Positions 40,213 to 48,843 of a stretch of 64,000 nt of DNA are shown piece after piece (the first letter of the stretch is position 1; each line of letters begins with the position of its first letter). Position numbers and translations under genes: made by a program. The stretch spans positions 1 through 64,000 of the forward strand of contig JAEDLC010000001.1 of the NCBI GenBank assembly GCA_016295505.1, given 5' to 3'. The notes under the pieces were generated by a model. The model ran no database searches. It was not told the origin of the DNA and saw only the letters and a program-made list of their open reading frames with translations. The DNA is from Dorea sp. Its GTDB lineage: Bacteria > Bacillota_A > Clostridia > Lachnospirales > Lachnospiraceae.

Positions 40213-41424
40213 ATGGTAAGGATTCTGGCGGTACTCATAAGTCTGATGCTGTGTATACAGCCCGTATATGCGACATCAGCAAGAGAGGATGAAAATGACG
40301 GCCAGACAGCGGAGGAACAACAGAAAACAGAACAGCAGGAAGCAGGACTTCAGATCACTGCTCCTTCTGCAATCCTGATGGAGGCTTCGACCGGTCAGGT
40401 GATCTATGAAAAGAACCCGGATGAGCAACTTCCGCCTGCAAGTGTGACGAAGGTGATGACGCTCCTTTTAATCTTTGATGCACTGGAGTCAGGACAGATT
40501 GGGCTCGAGGATGAGGTGACTACCTCAGAATATGCCGCGTCTATGGGAGGTTCACAGGTATTTCTGGAGCCGGGAGAGACGCAGACGGTTAAAACCATGA
40601 TCAAATGTATCTCTGTTGCAAGTGCTAATGATGCCTGTGTGGCGATGGCGGAATATATCTGCGGAAATGAAGAAGAATTCGTTGCGCAGATGAATCGGCG
40701 TGCCGGGGAGCTTGGAATGGAGAATACACATTTTGTCAACTGTAACGGACTGGATACGGATGGACATCTTACCACGGCGAGAGATATTGCACTGATGTCC
40801 CGGGAGCTTATCATTACATATCCTCAGATCTATGATTATTGTAAGATATGGATGGAGAATATTACGCATACTACAAAAAAAGGAACTTCGGAATTCGGGC
40901 TCACTAACACAAATAAGCTGATTCGCCAGTATGAATATGCCACCGGACTGAAGACGGGGTCTACCAGCAAAGCGAAATTCTGTGTTTCTGCAACGGCCAG
41001 AAAGGATGGTATAGATCTGATCGCAGTAATTATGGCGGCTCCGGACAGCAAAACACGGGTAAAAGATGCCATTACACTTTTGAATCACGGGTTTGGGAAA
41101 TGTCAATGTTATGAAGAAAAAGAGGTATTGCCTATAGAACCGGTAAAAGTGTCAAAAGGAGTGGAAAAGACCGTGAATGTCAGGCAGGAGAAAGTGTTTT
41201 CCTATGTAGATACAACGGGAGCGAACTTAAGTCAGATCGAGCGGAAAGCAGAAGTGAAGGAACCGGTAAGAGCGCCGGTGAAAAAAGGACAGAAGGTGGG
41301 TGAAGTCGGATATTATCTTGAAGAGCAGAAGATTGGAAGTGTGGATATTGTTGCGGAAGAGACTGTTGAGAAAATGAATTATCAAAGCGCGGTGAGTGAT
41401 ACGCTGGAAGAATTTCTGCTGTAA
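40213..41424 (+). CDS. D-alanyl-D-alanine carboxypeptidase, S11 family
   Basis: Secreted penicillin-binding protein that trims the terminal D-Ala of peptidoglycan stems. It is 403 aa with a signal peptide (about residues 1-22, cleavage near VYA). The active-site triad motifs are SVTK, SAN and KTG (ATGLKTGSTSKA). A C-terminal PBP5-type beta domain (VKKGQKVGEVGYYLEEQKIG) and a short hydrophobic/amphipathic end follow. A second S11 gene lies 2.5 kb downstream. It is monocistronic by its terminators. Confidence 0.92.
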   Translation: MVRILAVLISLMLCIQPVYATSAREDENDGQTAEEQQKTEQQEAGLQITAPSAILMEASTGQVIYEKNPDEQLPPASVTKVMTLLLIFDALESGQIGLEDEVTTSEYAASMGGSQVFLEPGETQTVKTMIKCISVASANDACVAMAEYICGNEEEFVAQMNRRAGELGMENTHFVNCNGLDTDGHLTTARDIALMSRELIITYPQIYDYCKIWMENITHTTKKGTSEFGLTNTNKLIRQYEYATGLKTGSTSKAKFCVSATARKDGIDLIAVIMAAPDSKTRVKDAITLLNHGFGKCQCYEEKEVLPIEPVKVSKGVEKTVNVRQEKVFSYVDTTGANLSQIERKAEVKEPVRAPVKKGQKVGEVGYYLEEQKIGSVDIVAEETVEKMNYQSAVSDTLEEFLL

Positions 41425-41438
41425 CAGAAGATATGTAA

Positions 41439-41493
41439 TAAAACAGGGATTGTCGAAGATGTACGCCTGTACATGGAAACAATTCCTGTTTTC
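41439..41493 (+). terminator. Terminator after the first S11 carboxypeptidase gene
   Basis: Fourteen-base stem AAAACAGGGATTGT / ACAATTCCTGTTTT (one G-T pair) around a 26-base loop that has its own GTAC/GTAC pairing, followed by TTCTTTTC. Confidence 0.75.
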
Positions 41494-41503
41494 TTTTCTC
41501 TGA

Positions 41504-41532
41504 TTGCAAATTCTTTCGAATAATTATATAAT
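41504..41532 (+). promoter_or_regulatory. Promoter for the metallophosphoesterase gene
   Basis: TTGCAA (41504-41509) and TATAAT (41527-41532), 17-base spacer, 28 bases before the TTG start. Confidence 0.72.
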
Positions 41533-41559
41533 GATGCAAGACGAAAAGGAGAGAAACAT

Positions 41560-42429
41560 TTGAAGATTATACTTGGCATTTTAATTATAATGATTGTACT
41601 TGTTCTGCTGGAAAATCTCAGAGAACTTCGGAATTTTAAAACTACATTTTATCAGATCTCATCACCAAAGCTTGCAAAGTTAAAGGAAGATAAACGTGTA
41701 TTATTCCTGAGTGATCTTCATAATCGAAGCTATGGAAAAGATAATGAGAAATTGCTGGAGGAGATTGAAAGACTTCACCCGGACGGTATTCTGATCGGAG
41801 GTGATATGCTGGTCAGAAAGGATGGGAATTCGTATGAAGGGACGCTGGCTTTTCTTGCAAAGCTTCCGGATATCTGTCCGGTCTATTATGCCAATGGCAA
41901 TCATGAGCAGAAGTTAAAAGAACTTCCGGAACAATACGAGCAATCGTATGAGACATATAAGGATCAGCTTGTGAAAGCAGGGATTCATTTTCTGGAAAAT
42001 GAGTCGTCTGTATGGGAGCTGGGGGATGTCAGGATCGTGATTACAGGGCTTGAGATCCCTCTTTCGGGGTACAGACATTTTGGGTCAGGGAAACTTCCGG
42101 TATCTGTCATCACTGAGCTGGTAGGGAGAGCGGGAGCAGGATATCAGATCCTTCTTGCGCATAATCCGGATTATGTAAAAGAATATCAGTCCTGGGGTGC
42201 GGACCTGATTCTCTGTGGTCATTATCATGGAGGTGTGGCCAGGATTCCGGGAATCGGCGGAGTCATTGCACCAAATTTCAGGTTATTTCCGCGATATTCC
42301 GGAGATATCTATCGGGAGGAAGATACAGTTACGGTTGTGAGCAGAGGACTTGGGACGCATTCTGTGCCGATTCGGATCCTGAATCCGCCGGAATTGATCG
42401 TGCTGGAGTTTTCCGGCGATAATGCTTGA
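41560..42429 (+). CDS. Membrane-anchored metallophosphoesterase (YkuE/YaeI-like)
   Basis: A 289-aa protein with an N-terminal membrane anchor (about residues 2-19) and a calcineurin-type phosphoesterase domain: SDLHN, GGDM, GNHE, AHNPD and GHYHGG are the metal-binding motifs in the expected order. Relatives are proposed to act on lipid or nucleotide phosphates at the membrane; the substrate here is unknown. It starts at TTG with AAAGGAGAG at good spacing and has its own promoter. Confidence 0.88.
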   Translation: MKIILGILIIMIVLVLLENLRELRNFKTTFYQISSPKLAKLKEDKRVLFLSDLHNRSYGKDNEKLLEEIERLHPDGILIGGDMLVRKDGNSYEGTLAFLAKLPDICPVYYANGNHEQKLKELPEQYEQSYETYKDQLVKAGIHFLENESSVWELGDVRIVITGLEIPLSGYRHFGSGKLPVSVITELVGRAGAGYQILLAHNPDYVKEYQSWGADLILCGHYHGGVARIPGIGGVIAPNFRLFPRYSGDIYREEDTVTVVSRGLGTHSVPIRILNPPELIVLEFSGDNA

Positions 42430-42454
42430 GTAATGAAGAAAAATCCTGTATAAT
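42426..42454 (+). promoter_or_regulatory. Promoter for scpAB
   Basis: TTGAGT (42426-42431) and TATAAT (42449-42454), 17-base spacer. A dyad, GTCCATGTC-T-GACAGGGAC (42482-42500), lies in the leader and could be an operator. Confidence 0.65.
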
Positions 42455-42536
42455 AGTAAAGTTATTATGACAGAGTATCACGTCCATGTCTGACAGGGAC
42501 ATTAGATAGAAGATAGATGGAAAATGAGGAAAATCA

Positions 42537-43301
42537 ATGGGAATTCCGGTAAAACTTCAGGTGTTTGAAGGTCCTCTGGACCTGCTCCTGCATCTGATTG
42601 ATAAAAATAAAATTGATATATACGATATCCCGATCGTGGAGATTACAAATCAATATATGGAATATATTAAGGCCATGGAGGAAGAGGATCTGAATATTAT
42701 GAGTGAATTCCTTGTCATGGCAGCTACGCTTCTGGATATCAAGTGCCGGATGCTTCTTCCGAAGGAAGTAAATGAAGAAGGAGAAGAAGAGGATCCGAGA
42801 CAAGAACTGGTGGAACAGCTTCTGGAGTATAAGATGTATAAGTATATGTCCTATGAACTGAAAGACCGGGAGATGGACGGAGAACAGGTGATGTACAAGA
42901 ATCCGACGATCCCGGAAGAGGTGCGGGAATATGAAGAACCTGTGAATATGGATGCGCTTCTTGGCGATCTTACGCTGGCAAAGCTGAACCGCATCTTTCA
43001 GGATGTGATGAAGCGTCAGGTTGATAAGGTGGATCCGGTCCGCAGTAAGTTTGGAAAGATTGAAAAGGAAGAAGTGACACTTCCGGACAAGCTTTCTTAT
43101 GTGACTGCGTATGCAAGAGAGCACAAAAAGTTTGATTTTCGGGAACTTTTATCCAGTCAGAGTTCAAGAACGCAGGTGGTGGTTACATTTCTGGCGATTC
43201 TGCAGCTGATGAAGGAAGGCGTAATCTATATTGAGCAGAATCAGCCATTTGATGAGATTACCATAACATCCAGAGTGGATGGCGATAACGGGGAAAGGTA
43301 G
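42537..43301 (+). CDS. scpA: Segregation and condensation protein A
   Basis: Kleisin subunit that bridges the Smc heads in bacterial condensin. It is 254 aa with the ScpA start VKLQVFEGPLDLLLHLIDKNKIDIYDIPI (noted in part), an acidic linker and a C-terminal winged helix (VVVTFLAILQLMKEGVIYIEQ in part). ScpB follows after one base, as usual. Confidence 0.96.
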   Translation: MGIPVKLQVFEGPLDLLLHLIDKNKIDIYDIPIVEITNQYMEYIKAMEEEDLNIMSEFLVMAATLLDIKCRMLLPKEVNEEGEEEDPRQELVEQLLEYKMYKYMSYELKDREMDGEQVMYKNPTIPEEVREYEEPVNMDALLGDLTLAKLNRIFQDVMKRQVDKVDPVRSKFGKIEKEEVTLPDKLSYVTAYAREHKKFDFRELLSSQSSRTQVVVTFLAILQLMKEGVIYIEQNQPFDEITITSRVDGDNGER

Positions 43302-43302
43302 A

Positions 43303-43881
43303 ATGGAAGAATTGGAGATTAGTAAATTAGAAGGTGTAATTGAAGCAATTTTATTTACCATGGGAGAATCTGTGGAGTTAAGTAAAATTGCATCTGCAAT
43401 AGAACATGATGAGGCTACAACACGCAAGATCATACATCAGATGATGGACAAATATGACGCTCAGGACAGAGGTGTTCGGATCATTGAACTGGATAATTCT
43501 TTTCAGATGTGTACCAAAAAAGAAATGTATGAGTATCTGATCCGGGTGGCAAAGCAACCGAAAAGATATGTGCTTACAGATGTCCTGCTTGAGACGCTTG
43601 CGATCATCGCATACAAACAGCCGGTGACAAAGCTGGAGATTGAGAAGATCCGTGGAGTGAAGTCTGATCATGCGGTTAATAAACTGGTAGAATACAACCT
43701 TGTCTGTGAGCGTGGAAGAATGGATGCACCTGGAAAGCCGATTCTTTTCGGGACGACAGAAGAGTTCCTGCGAAGATTCAGTGTGCAGTCACTGGAAGAA
43801 CTTCCAAGCCTGAATCCGGAACAGGTGGAAAGTTTTAAAGAAGAAGCAGAGGAGGAAGTGCAGCTTCGGCTGGACATCTGA
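43303..43881 (+). CDS. scpB: Segregation and condensation protein B
   Basis: Winged-helix partner of ScpA in the Smc complex. About 192 aa, with LEGVIEAILFTMGESVELSK at the start and the hallmark LETLAIIAYKQPVTKLEIEKIRGV in the middle (residues about 98-122), then GRMDAPGKPILFGTTEEFL. Start ATG 43303 follows the scpA stop; an overlapping upstream start is less likely. A CCGGCA-6-TGCCGG hairpin lies just after the gene (43887-43904). Confidence 0.96.
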   Translation: MEELEISKLEGVIEAILFTMGESVELSKIASAIEHDEATTRKIIHQMMDKYDAQDRGVRIIELDNSFQMCTKKEMYEYLIRVAKQPKRYVLTDVLLETLAIIAYKQPVTKLEIEKIRGVKSDHAVNKLVEYNLVCERGRMDAPGKPILFGTTEEFLRRFSVQSLEELPSLNPEQVESFKEEAEEEVQLRLDI

Positions 43882-43948
43882 GAATACCGGCATAGAAGTG
43901 CCGGAATACACATATATTACATTAACATGGTGATATATGGTGTGTGGA

Positions 43949-45172
43949 ATGAAAAAGATACGTATATGGCAGAGTCTGATCCTGATGGTTGTACTATTCT
44001 GGTTATCCGTGCTGCCTCTTTGTGCAGAAGAGAGCGGAGAACAGAAGACAGGGGACATGCCGGAGAACCTGTACGCCCGGTCGGCTGTATTGATGGATGC
44101 CGACAGTGGGCGTGTTTTGTTTGGAAAAGAAGAAGACGTCATAAGACCGATGGCGAGTACGACAAAGATTATGACCTGCATTCTTGCGCTGGAGCAGATG
44201 GAAGATGGACAGACGGTGACCGCATCAGAATATGCGGCCGGACAGCCCAAAGTGAAGCTTGGGGTGCAGGATGGAGAAGAATTTTATCTCACAGATCTGC
44301 TGTATTCTCTGATGCTGGAGTCTCATAATGACACTGCGGTGGTCATCGCAGAGGGAATCGCCGGAACATCAGAGGCCTTTGTTGACATGATGAATCAGAA
44401 GGCAAAAGAGATAGGATGTGACCACACTTATTTTGTAACACCAAATGGTCTGGACGGAGAAGATGATGGAGGAACGCATTCGACGACTGCCAGGGATCTT
44501 GCGAGGATCATGAGATATTGTATCATGGAATCTCCAGCAAAAGAGGAGTTTCTGGAGATCACCGCGACCAGATTCTATCAGTTTCAGAATGTTGAGCAGA
44601 GTCGTTCATTTTCCTGTAATAACCACAATGCATTTCTGGATATGATGGATGGGGCTTTGACCGGAAAGACCGGATTTACCGGAGAAGCAGGGTATTGTTA
44701 TGTGGGTGCCTTAAGAAAAGATGACCGTACATTTATCGTTGCGCTTCTGGCGTGCGGATGGCCGGATCATAAAGGGTATAAATGGGCAGATACCAGAAAG
44801 CTTATGGAATATGGAATCGAACACTATCATTATCAGAATGTATGGAAGGAACTGTCGCTTCCAAAGTTATCTGTGTCCGGTGCCGTATCGGATCAGAATC
44901 CATATACAGATTGTGTCGGGGTGTCGCTGGAGTTTGAAGAAAAGGGCGGAAGTCTCAGAATACTACTCGGCGAGGGAGAAAGCATCCGGACAGAAAAACA
45001 GATTACTCAGGAACTGGAAGCGCCTGTAAAAGCAGGGAAGAAAGTGGGAAGCGTAAGCTATTACCTTGAAGAACGGGAAATAGGTGTGTTTTCGGTTGTA
45101 ACGTCAGAAACGGTGGAAAAACGGGATCTGAAGTGGTGCCTGTCATGGCTTGTGAAAAAGCTGTGCCTCTGA
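43949..45172 (+). CDS. D-alanyl-D-alanine carboxypeptidase, S11 family (DacF/DacB-like)
   Basis: Second S11 enzyme, about 407 aa. A signal peptide covers roughly residues 1-27 (cleavage near CAEE). Motifs are STTK, SHN (where many relatives have SGN or SAN) and KTG (LTGKTGFTGEAG). A C-terminal domain (VKAGKKVGSVSYYLEEREIG) is clearly related to that of the first enzyme, and the end is amphipathic. The position after scpAB is where clostridial genomes often carry dacF, which suggests a sporulation role. ATG 43937 is an alternative start. Confidence 0.9.
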   Translation: MKKIRIWQSLILMVVLFWLSVLPLCAEESGEQKTGDMPENLYARSAVLMDADSGRVLFGKEEDVIRPMASTTKIMTCILALEQMEDGQTVTASEYAAGQPKVKLGVQDGEEFYLTDLLYSLMLESHNDTAVVIAEGIAGTSEAFVDMMNQKAKEIGCDHTYFVTPNGLDGEDDGGTHSTTARDLARIMRYCIMESPAKEEFLEITATRFYQFQNVEQSRSFSCNNHNAFLDMMDGALTGKTGFTGEAGYCYVGALRKDDRTFIVALLACGWPDHKGYKWADTRKLMEYGIEHYHYQNVWKELSLPKLSVSGAVSDQNPYTDCVGVSLEFEEKGGSLRILLGEGESIRTEKQITQELEAPVKAGKKVGSVSYYLEEREIGVFSVVTSETVEKRDLKWCLSWLVKKLCL

Positions 45173-45190
45173 TGGAAAGAAGGACGGCGG

Positions 45191-45219
45191 TTGATTTTCA
45201 GGGGTGATGCTTTTATAAT
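45191..45219 (+). promoter_or_regulatory. Promoter for the YbaK-like gene
   Basis: TTGATT (45191-45196) and TATAAT (45214-45219), 17-base spacer, 39 bases before the ATG. Confidence 0.72.
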
Positions 45220-45258
45220 AAAGAAAATGTGTCAATATACAAAAGGAGACGAAAGCAA

Positions 45259-45726
45259 ATGTCTATCGAAAGAGTAAGAGAATATTTCAGACAATATGGA
45301 ATGGAAGAAAGGGTAAGAGAAGAAGAGCATTCCAGTGCAACGGTTGAGGAAGCGGCAGAGGCGCTGGGATGCGAACCACAGCGTATAGCAAAGACATTGT
45401 CTTTCTACATGGGAGAATCAGCAATTCTGATCGTGACGGCGGGGGATCGAAAGATTGATAATAAAAAGTATCGAAAGTATTTTGGATGTAAAGCACATAT
45501 GCTGAAGTTCGAAGATGTCGAACCGATGATCGGACATGCGGTAGGCGGTGTGTGCCCGTTTGGAATTCACGAAGGCATAGATGTATATCTGGATGAATCG
45601 CTGAAACGATTTGAAACGGTGTTTCCGGCGGCAGGAAGCGGTAACAGTATGATTGAACTTACGATACCGGAGCTGGAAAAGTACAGCCGTTCTAAAGCCT
45701 GGATCGATGTGTGCAGAGAATTATAA
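45259..45726 (+). CDS. YbaK/EbsC family aminoacyl-tRNA deacylase-like protein
   Basis: A 155-aa single-domain protein of the YbaK/ProX fold that hydrolyses mischarged aminoacyl-tRNA in trans. Family traits are EEHSSATVEEAAEALGCEPQRIAKTLSF, ILIVTAGDRKIDNKKYRKYFG and the HAVGGVCPFGI motif, described in part. The specific amino acid corrected is not evident. ATG 45259 has AAAAGGAG upstream. It is followed by the GH13 gene, probably on the same transcript. Confidence 0.88.
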   Translation: MSIERVREYFRQYGMEERVREEEHSSATVEEAAEALGCEPQRIAKTLSFYMGESAILIVTAGDRKIDNKKYRKYFGCKAHMLKFEDVEPMIGHAVGGVCPFGIHEGIDVYLDESLKRFETVFPAAGSGNSMIELTIPELEKYSRSKAWIDVCREL

Positions 45727-45786
45727 GAGGGTCAGGCATGGAGATCAGTATGTGAAAGGAAGAAGCTTTGACGGAGGATATTATTT

Positions 45787-47472
45787 ATGAAGACAAAATG
45801 GTGGCATGATAAAGTTGCGTATCAGATCTATCCCAAGAGTTTTAAAGACAGCAATGGTGACGGAATAGGAGACCTGCGGGGGATTATTGAAAAACTGGAT
45901 TACCTGGAAAGTCTGGGAATTGATCTGCTGTGGCTGTCTCCCATCTATCAGTCTCCTTTTGTAGATCAGGGATATGATATATCCGATTATTATAAGATTG
46001 CAGAAGAATTCGGGACTATGGAAGAATTCGATGAACTGCTGGAAAAGGCAAAAGAGCATCATATTCAGATCGTAATGGATCTGGTGATCAACCATTGTTC
46101 AGACAAGCATGAGTGGTTTCAGGAGGCACTTAAGGATCCGGAAGGGAAATATGCAGATTACTTTTATTTTGTAAAAGGAAAAAATGGGAATCCGCCGAAC
46201 AATTACCGGTCTTATTTCGGAGGAAGTGCGTGGGAACAGGTGCCGGGAACGGACAAGTATTACCTGCATATGTTTGCAAAAGAGCAGCCGGATCTGAACT
46301 GGGAAAATCCCAGAGTCCGCCAGGAACTTTTTGAGATGGTAAACTGGTGGCTGGATAAGGGAATTGCAGGATTTCGGATTGATGCGATCATTAATATTAA
46401 GAAAAATCTTACATTTCCGGATTGTGAACCAGACGGACCGGACGGATTAAGATCCTGCGTTCATATGGTAGAAGAAGCAGAGGGAATCGGCGAGTTTCTG
46501 GGTGAGTTAAAGCAAAAGACCTTTGCAAAGTACGATGCATTTACGGTAGGAGAAGTCTTTAATATGAAAGAATCTGAGCTTGAGCAGTTTGCAGGAGATG
46601 ATGGGTACTTTTCTACCATGTTTGATTTTGCGCCGCATATTCTGACAGAAGGTGAAAAAGGGTGGTATGATGCGAAGGAGGCTGAATTCACGGAGTGGAA
46701 AAAGACGATCATAGATTCTCAGCTGAGGTGCCAGGGAAAGGCATTCCTCGCCAATATCATTGAAAATCATGATGAACCAAGAGGAGCGAGCCGTTATCTT
46801 CCGGAACATGCAAAAACACCGGACGGAGCAAAAATGCTTGGCACCATAAGTATTCTCCTTCGTGGAATTCCGTTTATCTATCAGGGGCAGGAGATTGGAA
46901 TGGTCAACTGCCGGATGAGCGATGTGAACGAATATGATGATATTGATACTTATCATCAGTATCAGGCAGCGCTGGATGCCGGCTGCAGCAAAGAGGAGGC
47001 ATTGGAGGCGTGCTGCCGCCACAGCCGTGATAATGCGAGAACTCCGATGCAGTGGGATGACAGTGTATCCGCAGGGTTCACGGATGGGACACCCTGGATT
47101 AAAGTGAATGAAAATTGTCGGGAGATCAATGTGGCATCTCAGGAAAAGGATCCGAATTCTGTGCTGAATTATTATCGAAAACTGATTCGCCTGAAAAAAG
47201 ATCCGAAGTGGCGTGAGGTATTCGCACAGGGAGAATTCATTCCGTTTCTGGAAAAGGATGAACAGATATTTGCGTTTGCCAGACGTGCAGAGACATCGCA
47301 GGCTGTGGTTCTTGCAAACTTCGGAACCCGGGAGCAGACGGTGGATCTAAAGCGGGAACTTGGGACTGCGGCAGATCAGATGCTTCTTGCTAATACGGAA
47401 CGGAAGCTGGAAATTGGAGAGACGAAGGTTACGTTACATCCATGTGATGTGGTTGTACTCAGTGTGAAGTAA
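45787..47472 (+). CDS. GH13_31-type alpha-glucosidase
   Basis: Cytoplasmic glycoside hydrolase of 561 aa that cleaves terminal alpha-glucosides. The (beta/alpha)8 landmarks are DLVINHCSD, GFRIDAI with nucleophile Asp199, VGEVF with acid/base Glu256 and ENHDEPR with Asp329. Position 200 is Ala: in characterised relatives Val here goes with alpha-1,6 (isomaltose) activity and Ala or Thr with alpha-1,4 activity, so a maltase-like preference is inferred. It has no signal peptide. It follows the YbaK gene by 60 bases with a CGGAGG ribosome-binding site. No sugar transporter is adjacent. Confidence 0.9.
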   Translation: MKTKWWHDKVAYQIYPKSFKDSNGDGIGDLRGIIEKLDYLESLGIDLLWLSPIYQSPFVDQGYDISDYYKIAEEFGTMEEFDELLEKAKEHHIQIVMDLVINHCSDKHEWFQEALKDPEGKYADYFYFVKGKNGNPPNNYRSYFGGSAWEQVPGTDKYYLHMFAKEQPDLNWENPRVRQELFEMVNWWLDKGIAGFRIDAIINIKKNLTFPDCEPDGPDGLRSCVHMVEEAEGIGEFLGELKQKTFAKYDAFTVGEVFNMKESELEQFAGDDGYFSTMFDFAPHILTEGEKGWYDAKEAEFTEWKKTIIDSQLRCQGKAFLANIIENHDEPRGASRYLPEHAKTPDGAKMLGTISILLRGIPFIYQGQEIGMVNCRMSDVNEYDDIDTYHQYQAALDAGCSKEEALEACCRHSRDNARTPMQWDDSVSAGFTDGTPWIKVNENCREINVASQEKDPNSVLNYYRKLIRLKKDPKWREVFAQGEFIPFLEKDEQIFAFARRAETSQAVVLANFGTREQTVDLKRELGTAADQMLLANTERKLEIGETKVTLHPCDVVVLSVK

Positions 47473-47514
47473 TTACAGAACAGAAATATTGTTTAAATAT
47501 ACACAGAAATACTG

Positions 47515-47571
47515 ACAGGGATCGATGTGAAAAATATGGAATGCTTCTATATTTTTTGTATCGATCCCTGT
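47515..47571. repeat. Long hairpin upstream of recA
   Basis: ACAGGGATCGAT pairs perfectly with ATCGATCCCTGT, and the stem continues inward through an A-rich/T-rich arm (with G-T pairs) to about 23 base pairs with an 11-base loop. No T run follows. It lies in the 289-base gap between the GH13 gene and recA. Confidence 0.7.
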
Positions 47572-47681
47572 TGACGGTAATGGGGAAATTGTGGTATTTT
47601 AATGATATCTTATAAGAAGTCATGCAGTATTCCTGCTTACAGATCTGTAAAAGAATTTCCAAAGGTAGAAACATTTTTTGA

Positions 47682-47710
47682 TTGACATTTAGAGCGAAGT
47701 ATAATACTAT
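47682..47710 (+). promoter_or_regulatory. recA promoter
   Basis: TTGACA (47682-47687) and TACTAT (47705-47710) with a 17-base spacer; the LexA-type box lies just downstream, near the expected start point. Confidence 0.75.
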
Positions 47711-47723
47711 ATTAATCAGAAAG

Positions 47724-47737
47724 CGAACACTCGTTCG
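47724..47737 (+). promoter_or_regulatory. LexA/DinR box (SOS operator)
   Basis: CGAACACTCGTTCG matches the Firmicute SOS pattern CGAAC-N4-GTTCG with perfect arms. It lies 14 bases after the -10 box and 24 bases before the recA start, where LexA would block transcription until DNA damage. Confidence 0.88.
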
Positions 47738-47761
47738 ATGTGCGAAAAAGGAGAAGTAATC

Positions 47762-48841
47762 ATGGTAAATGAGAATAAAAAACGCGCGCTTGATGCTGCG
47801 ATTGCAAAATTAGAGAAGGATTATGGAAAAGGAACCGTCATGCGTCTGGGCGATCCATCTGCACAGGTTGCAGTTGAGACGATTCCAACCGGTTCTCTGA
47901 GTCTGGATCTGGCTCTTGGACTTGGGGGAGTTCCCAAGGGACGTATTGTTGAAATATATGGACCGGAATCCAGTGGTAAGACAACGGTTGCACTCCATAT
48001 GATCGCTGAAGTACAGAAAAGAGGCGGGATCGCCGGATTTATTGATGCAGAGCATGCGCTGGATCCGGTCTATGCGAAGAATATCGGTGTGGATATTGAT
48101 GAATTATATATTTCTCAGCCGGACAGTGGTGATCAGGCTCTGGAGATTACCGAGACGATGGTAAGATCCGGTGCCATGGATATCATTGTTATTGACTCGG
48201 TTGCTGCACTTGTACCAAAGCAGGAGATTGAAGGCGATATGGGAGACAGTCATGTGGGACTTCAGGCAAGACTGATGTCTCAGGCGCTTCGTAAGCTTAC
48301 TCCGGTGATCAGCAAGTCCAATTGTGTGGTTATATTTATCAATCAGCTGCGTGAAAAAGTCGGAGTAATGTTCGGTAATCCGGAGACAACGACAGGCGGA
48401 CGTGCACTGAAATTCTATGCTTCTGTTCGTATGGATGTCAGAAGGATTGAGACATTGAAGCAGAATGGAGAGATGATTGGAAACAGAACCCGTGTGAAGA
48501 TTGTTAAGAATAAGATTGCGCCTCCATTTAAGGAAGCAGAATTTGATATCATGTTCGGAAAGGGGATTTCTCAGGAAGGAGATATTCTGGATCTTGCCGT
48601 AAACTGTAATCTGGTAAGCAAGAGCGGATCCTGGTTTGCGTATAACGGAGATAAGATCGGTCAGGGACGGGAGAATGCAAAGATCTATCTTTCTGAACAT
48701 CCGGAGATTATGGAGGAACTGGAGAAAAAGATCCGGATACATTACCATATCGGAGAAGAGCCTGAAGAAACGACGGAAGAAAAACCTGCTTCAGCAAAAT
48801 CAACTTCGAAAAAAGCTGCGGCTGTAAAAGAGGAAGAATAG
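47762..48841 (+). CDS. recA: Recombinase RecA
   Basis: Strand-exchange protein and SOS co-protease. It is 359 aa with Walker A GPESSGKTT at residues 67-75, the MAW signature ALKFYASVRMDVRR, and an Ala/Lys/Glu-rich tail. ATG 47762 has AAAAGGAG upstream; an in-frame ATG at 47738 abuts the LexA box and is not the likely start. It is followed by its modulator recX after two bases. Confidence 0.97.
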   Translation: MVNENKKRALDAAIAKLEKDYGKGTVMRLGDPSAQVAVETIPTGSLSLDLALGLGGVPKGRIVEIYGPESSGKTTVALHMIAEVQKRGGIAGFIDAEHALDPVYAKNIGVDIDELYISQPDSGDQALEITETMVRSGAMDIIVIDSVAALVPKQEIEGDMGDSHVGLQARLMSQALRKLTPVISKSNCVVIFINQLREKVGVMFGNPETTTGGRALKFYASVRMDVRRIETLKQNGEMIGNRTRVKIVKNKIAPPFKEAEFDIMFGKGISQEGDILDLAVNCNLVSKSGSWFAYNGDKIGQGRENAKIYLSEHPEIMEELEKKIRIHYHIGEEPEETTEEKPASAKSTSKKAAAVKEEE

Positions 48842-48843
48842 AT

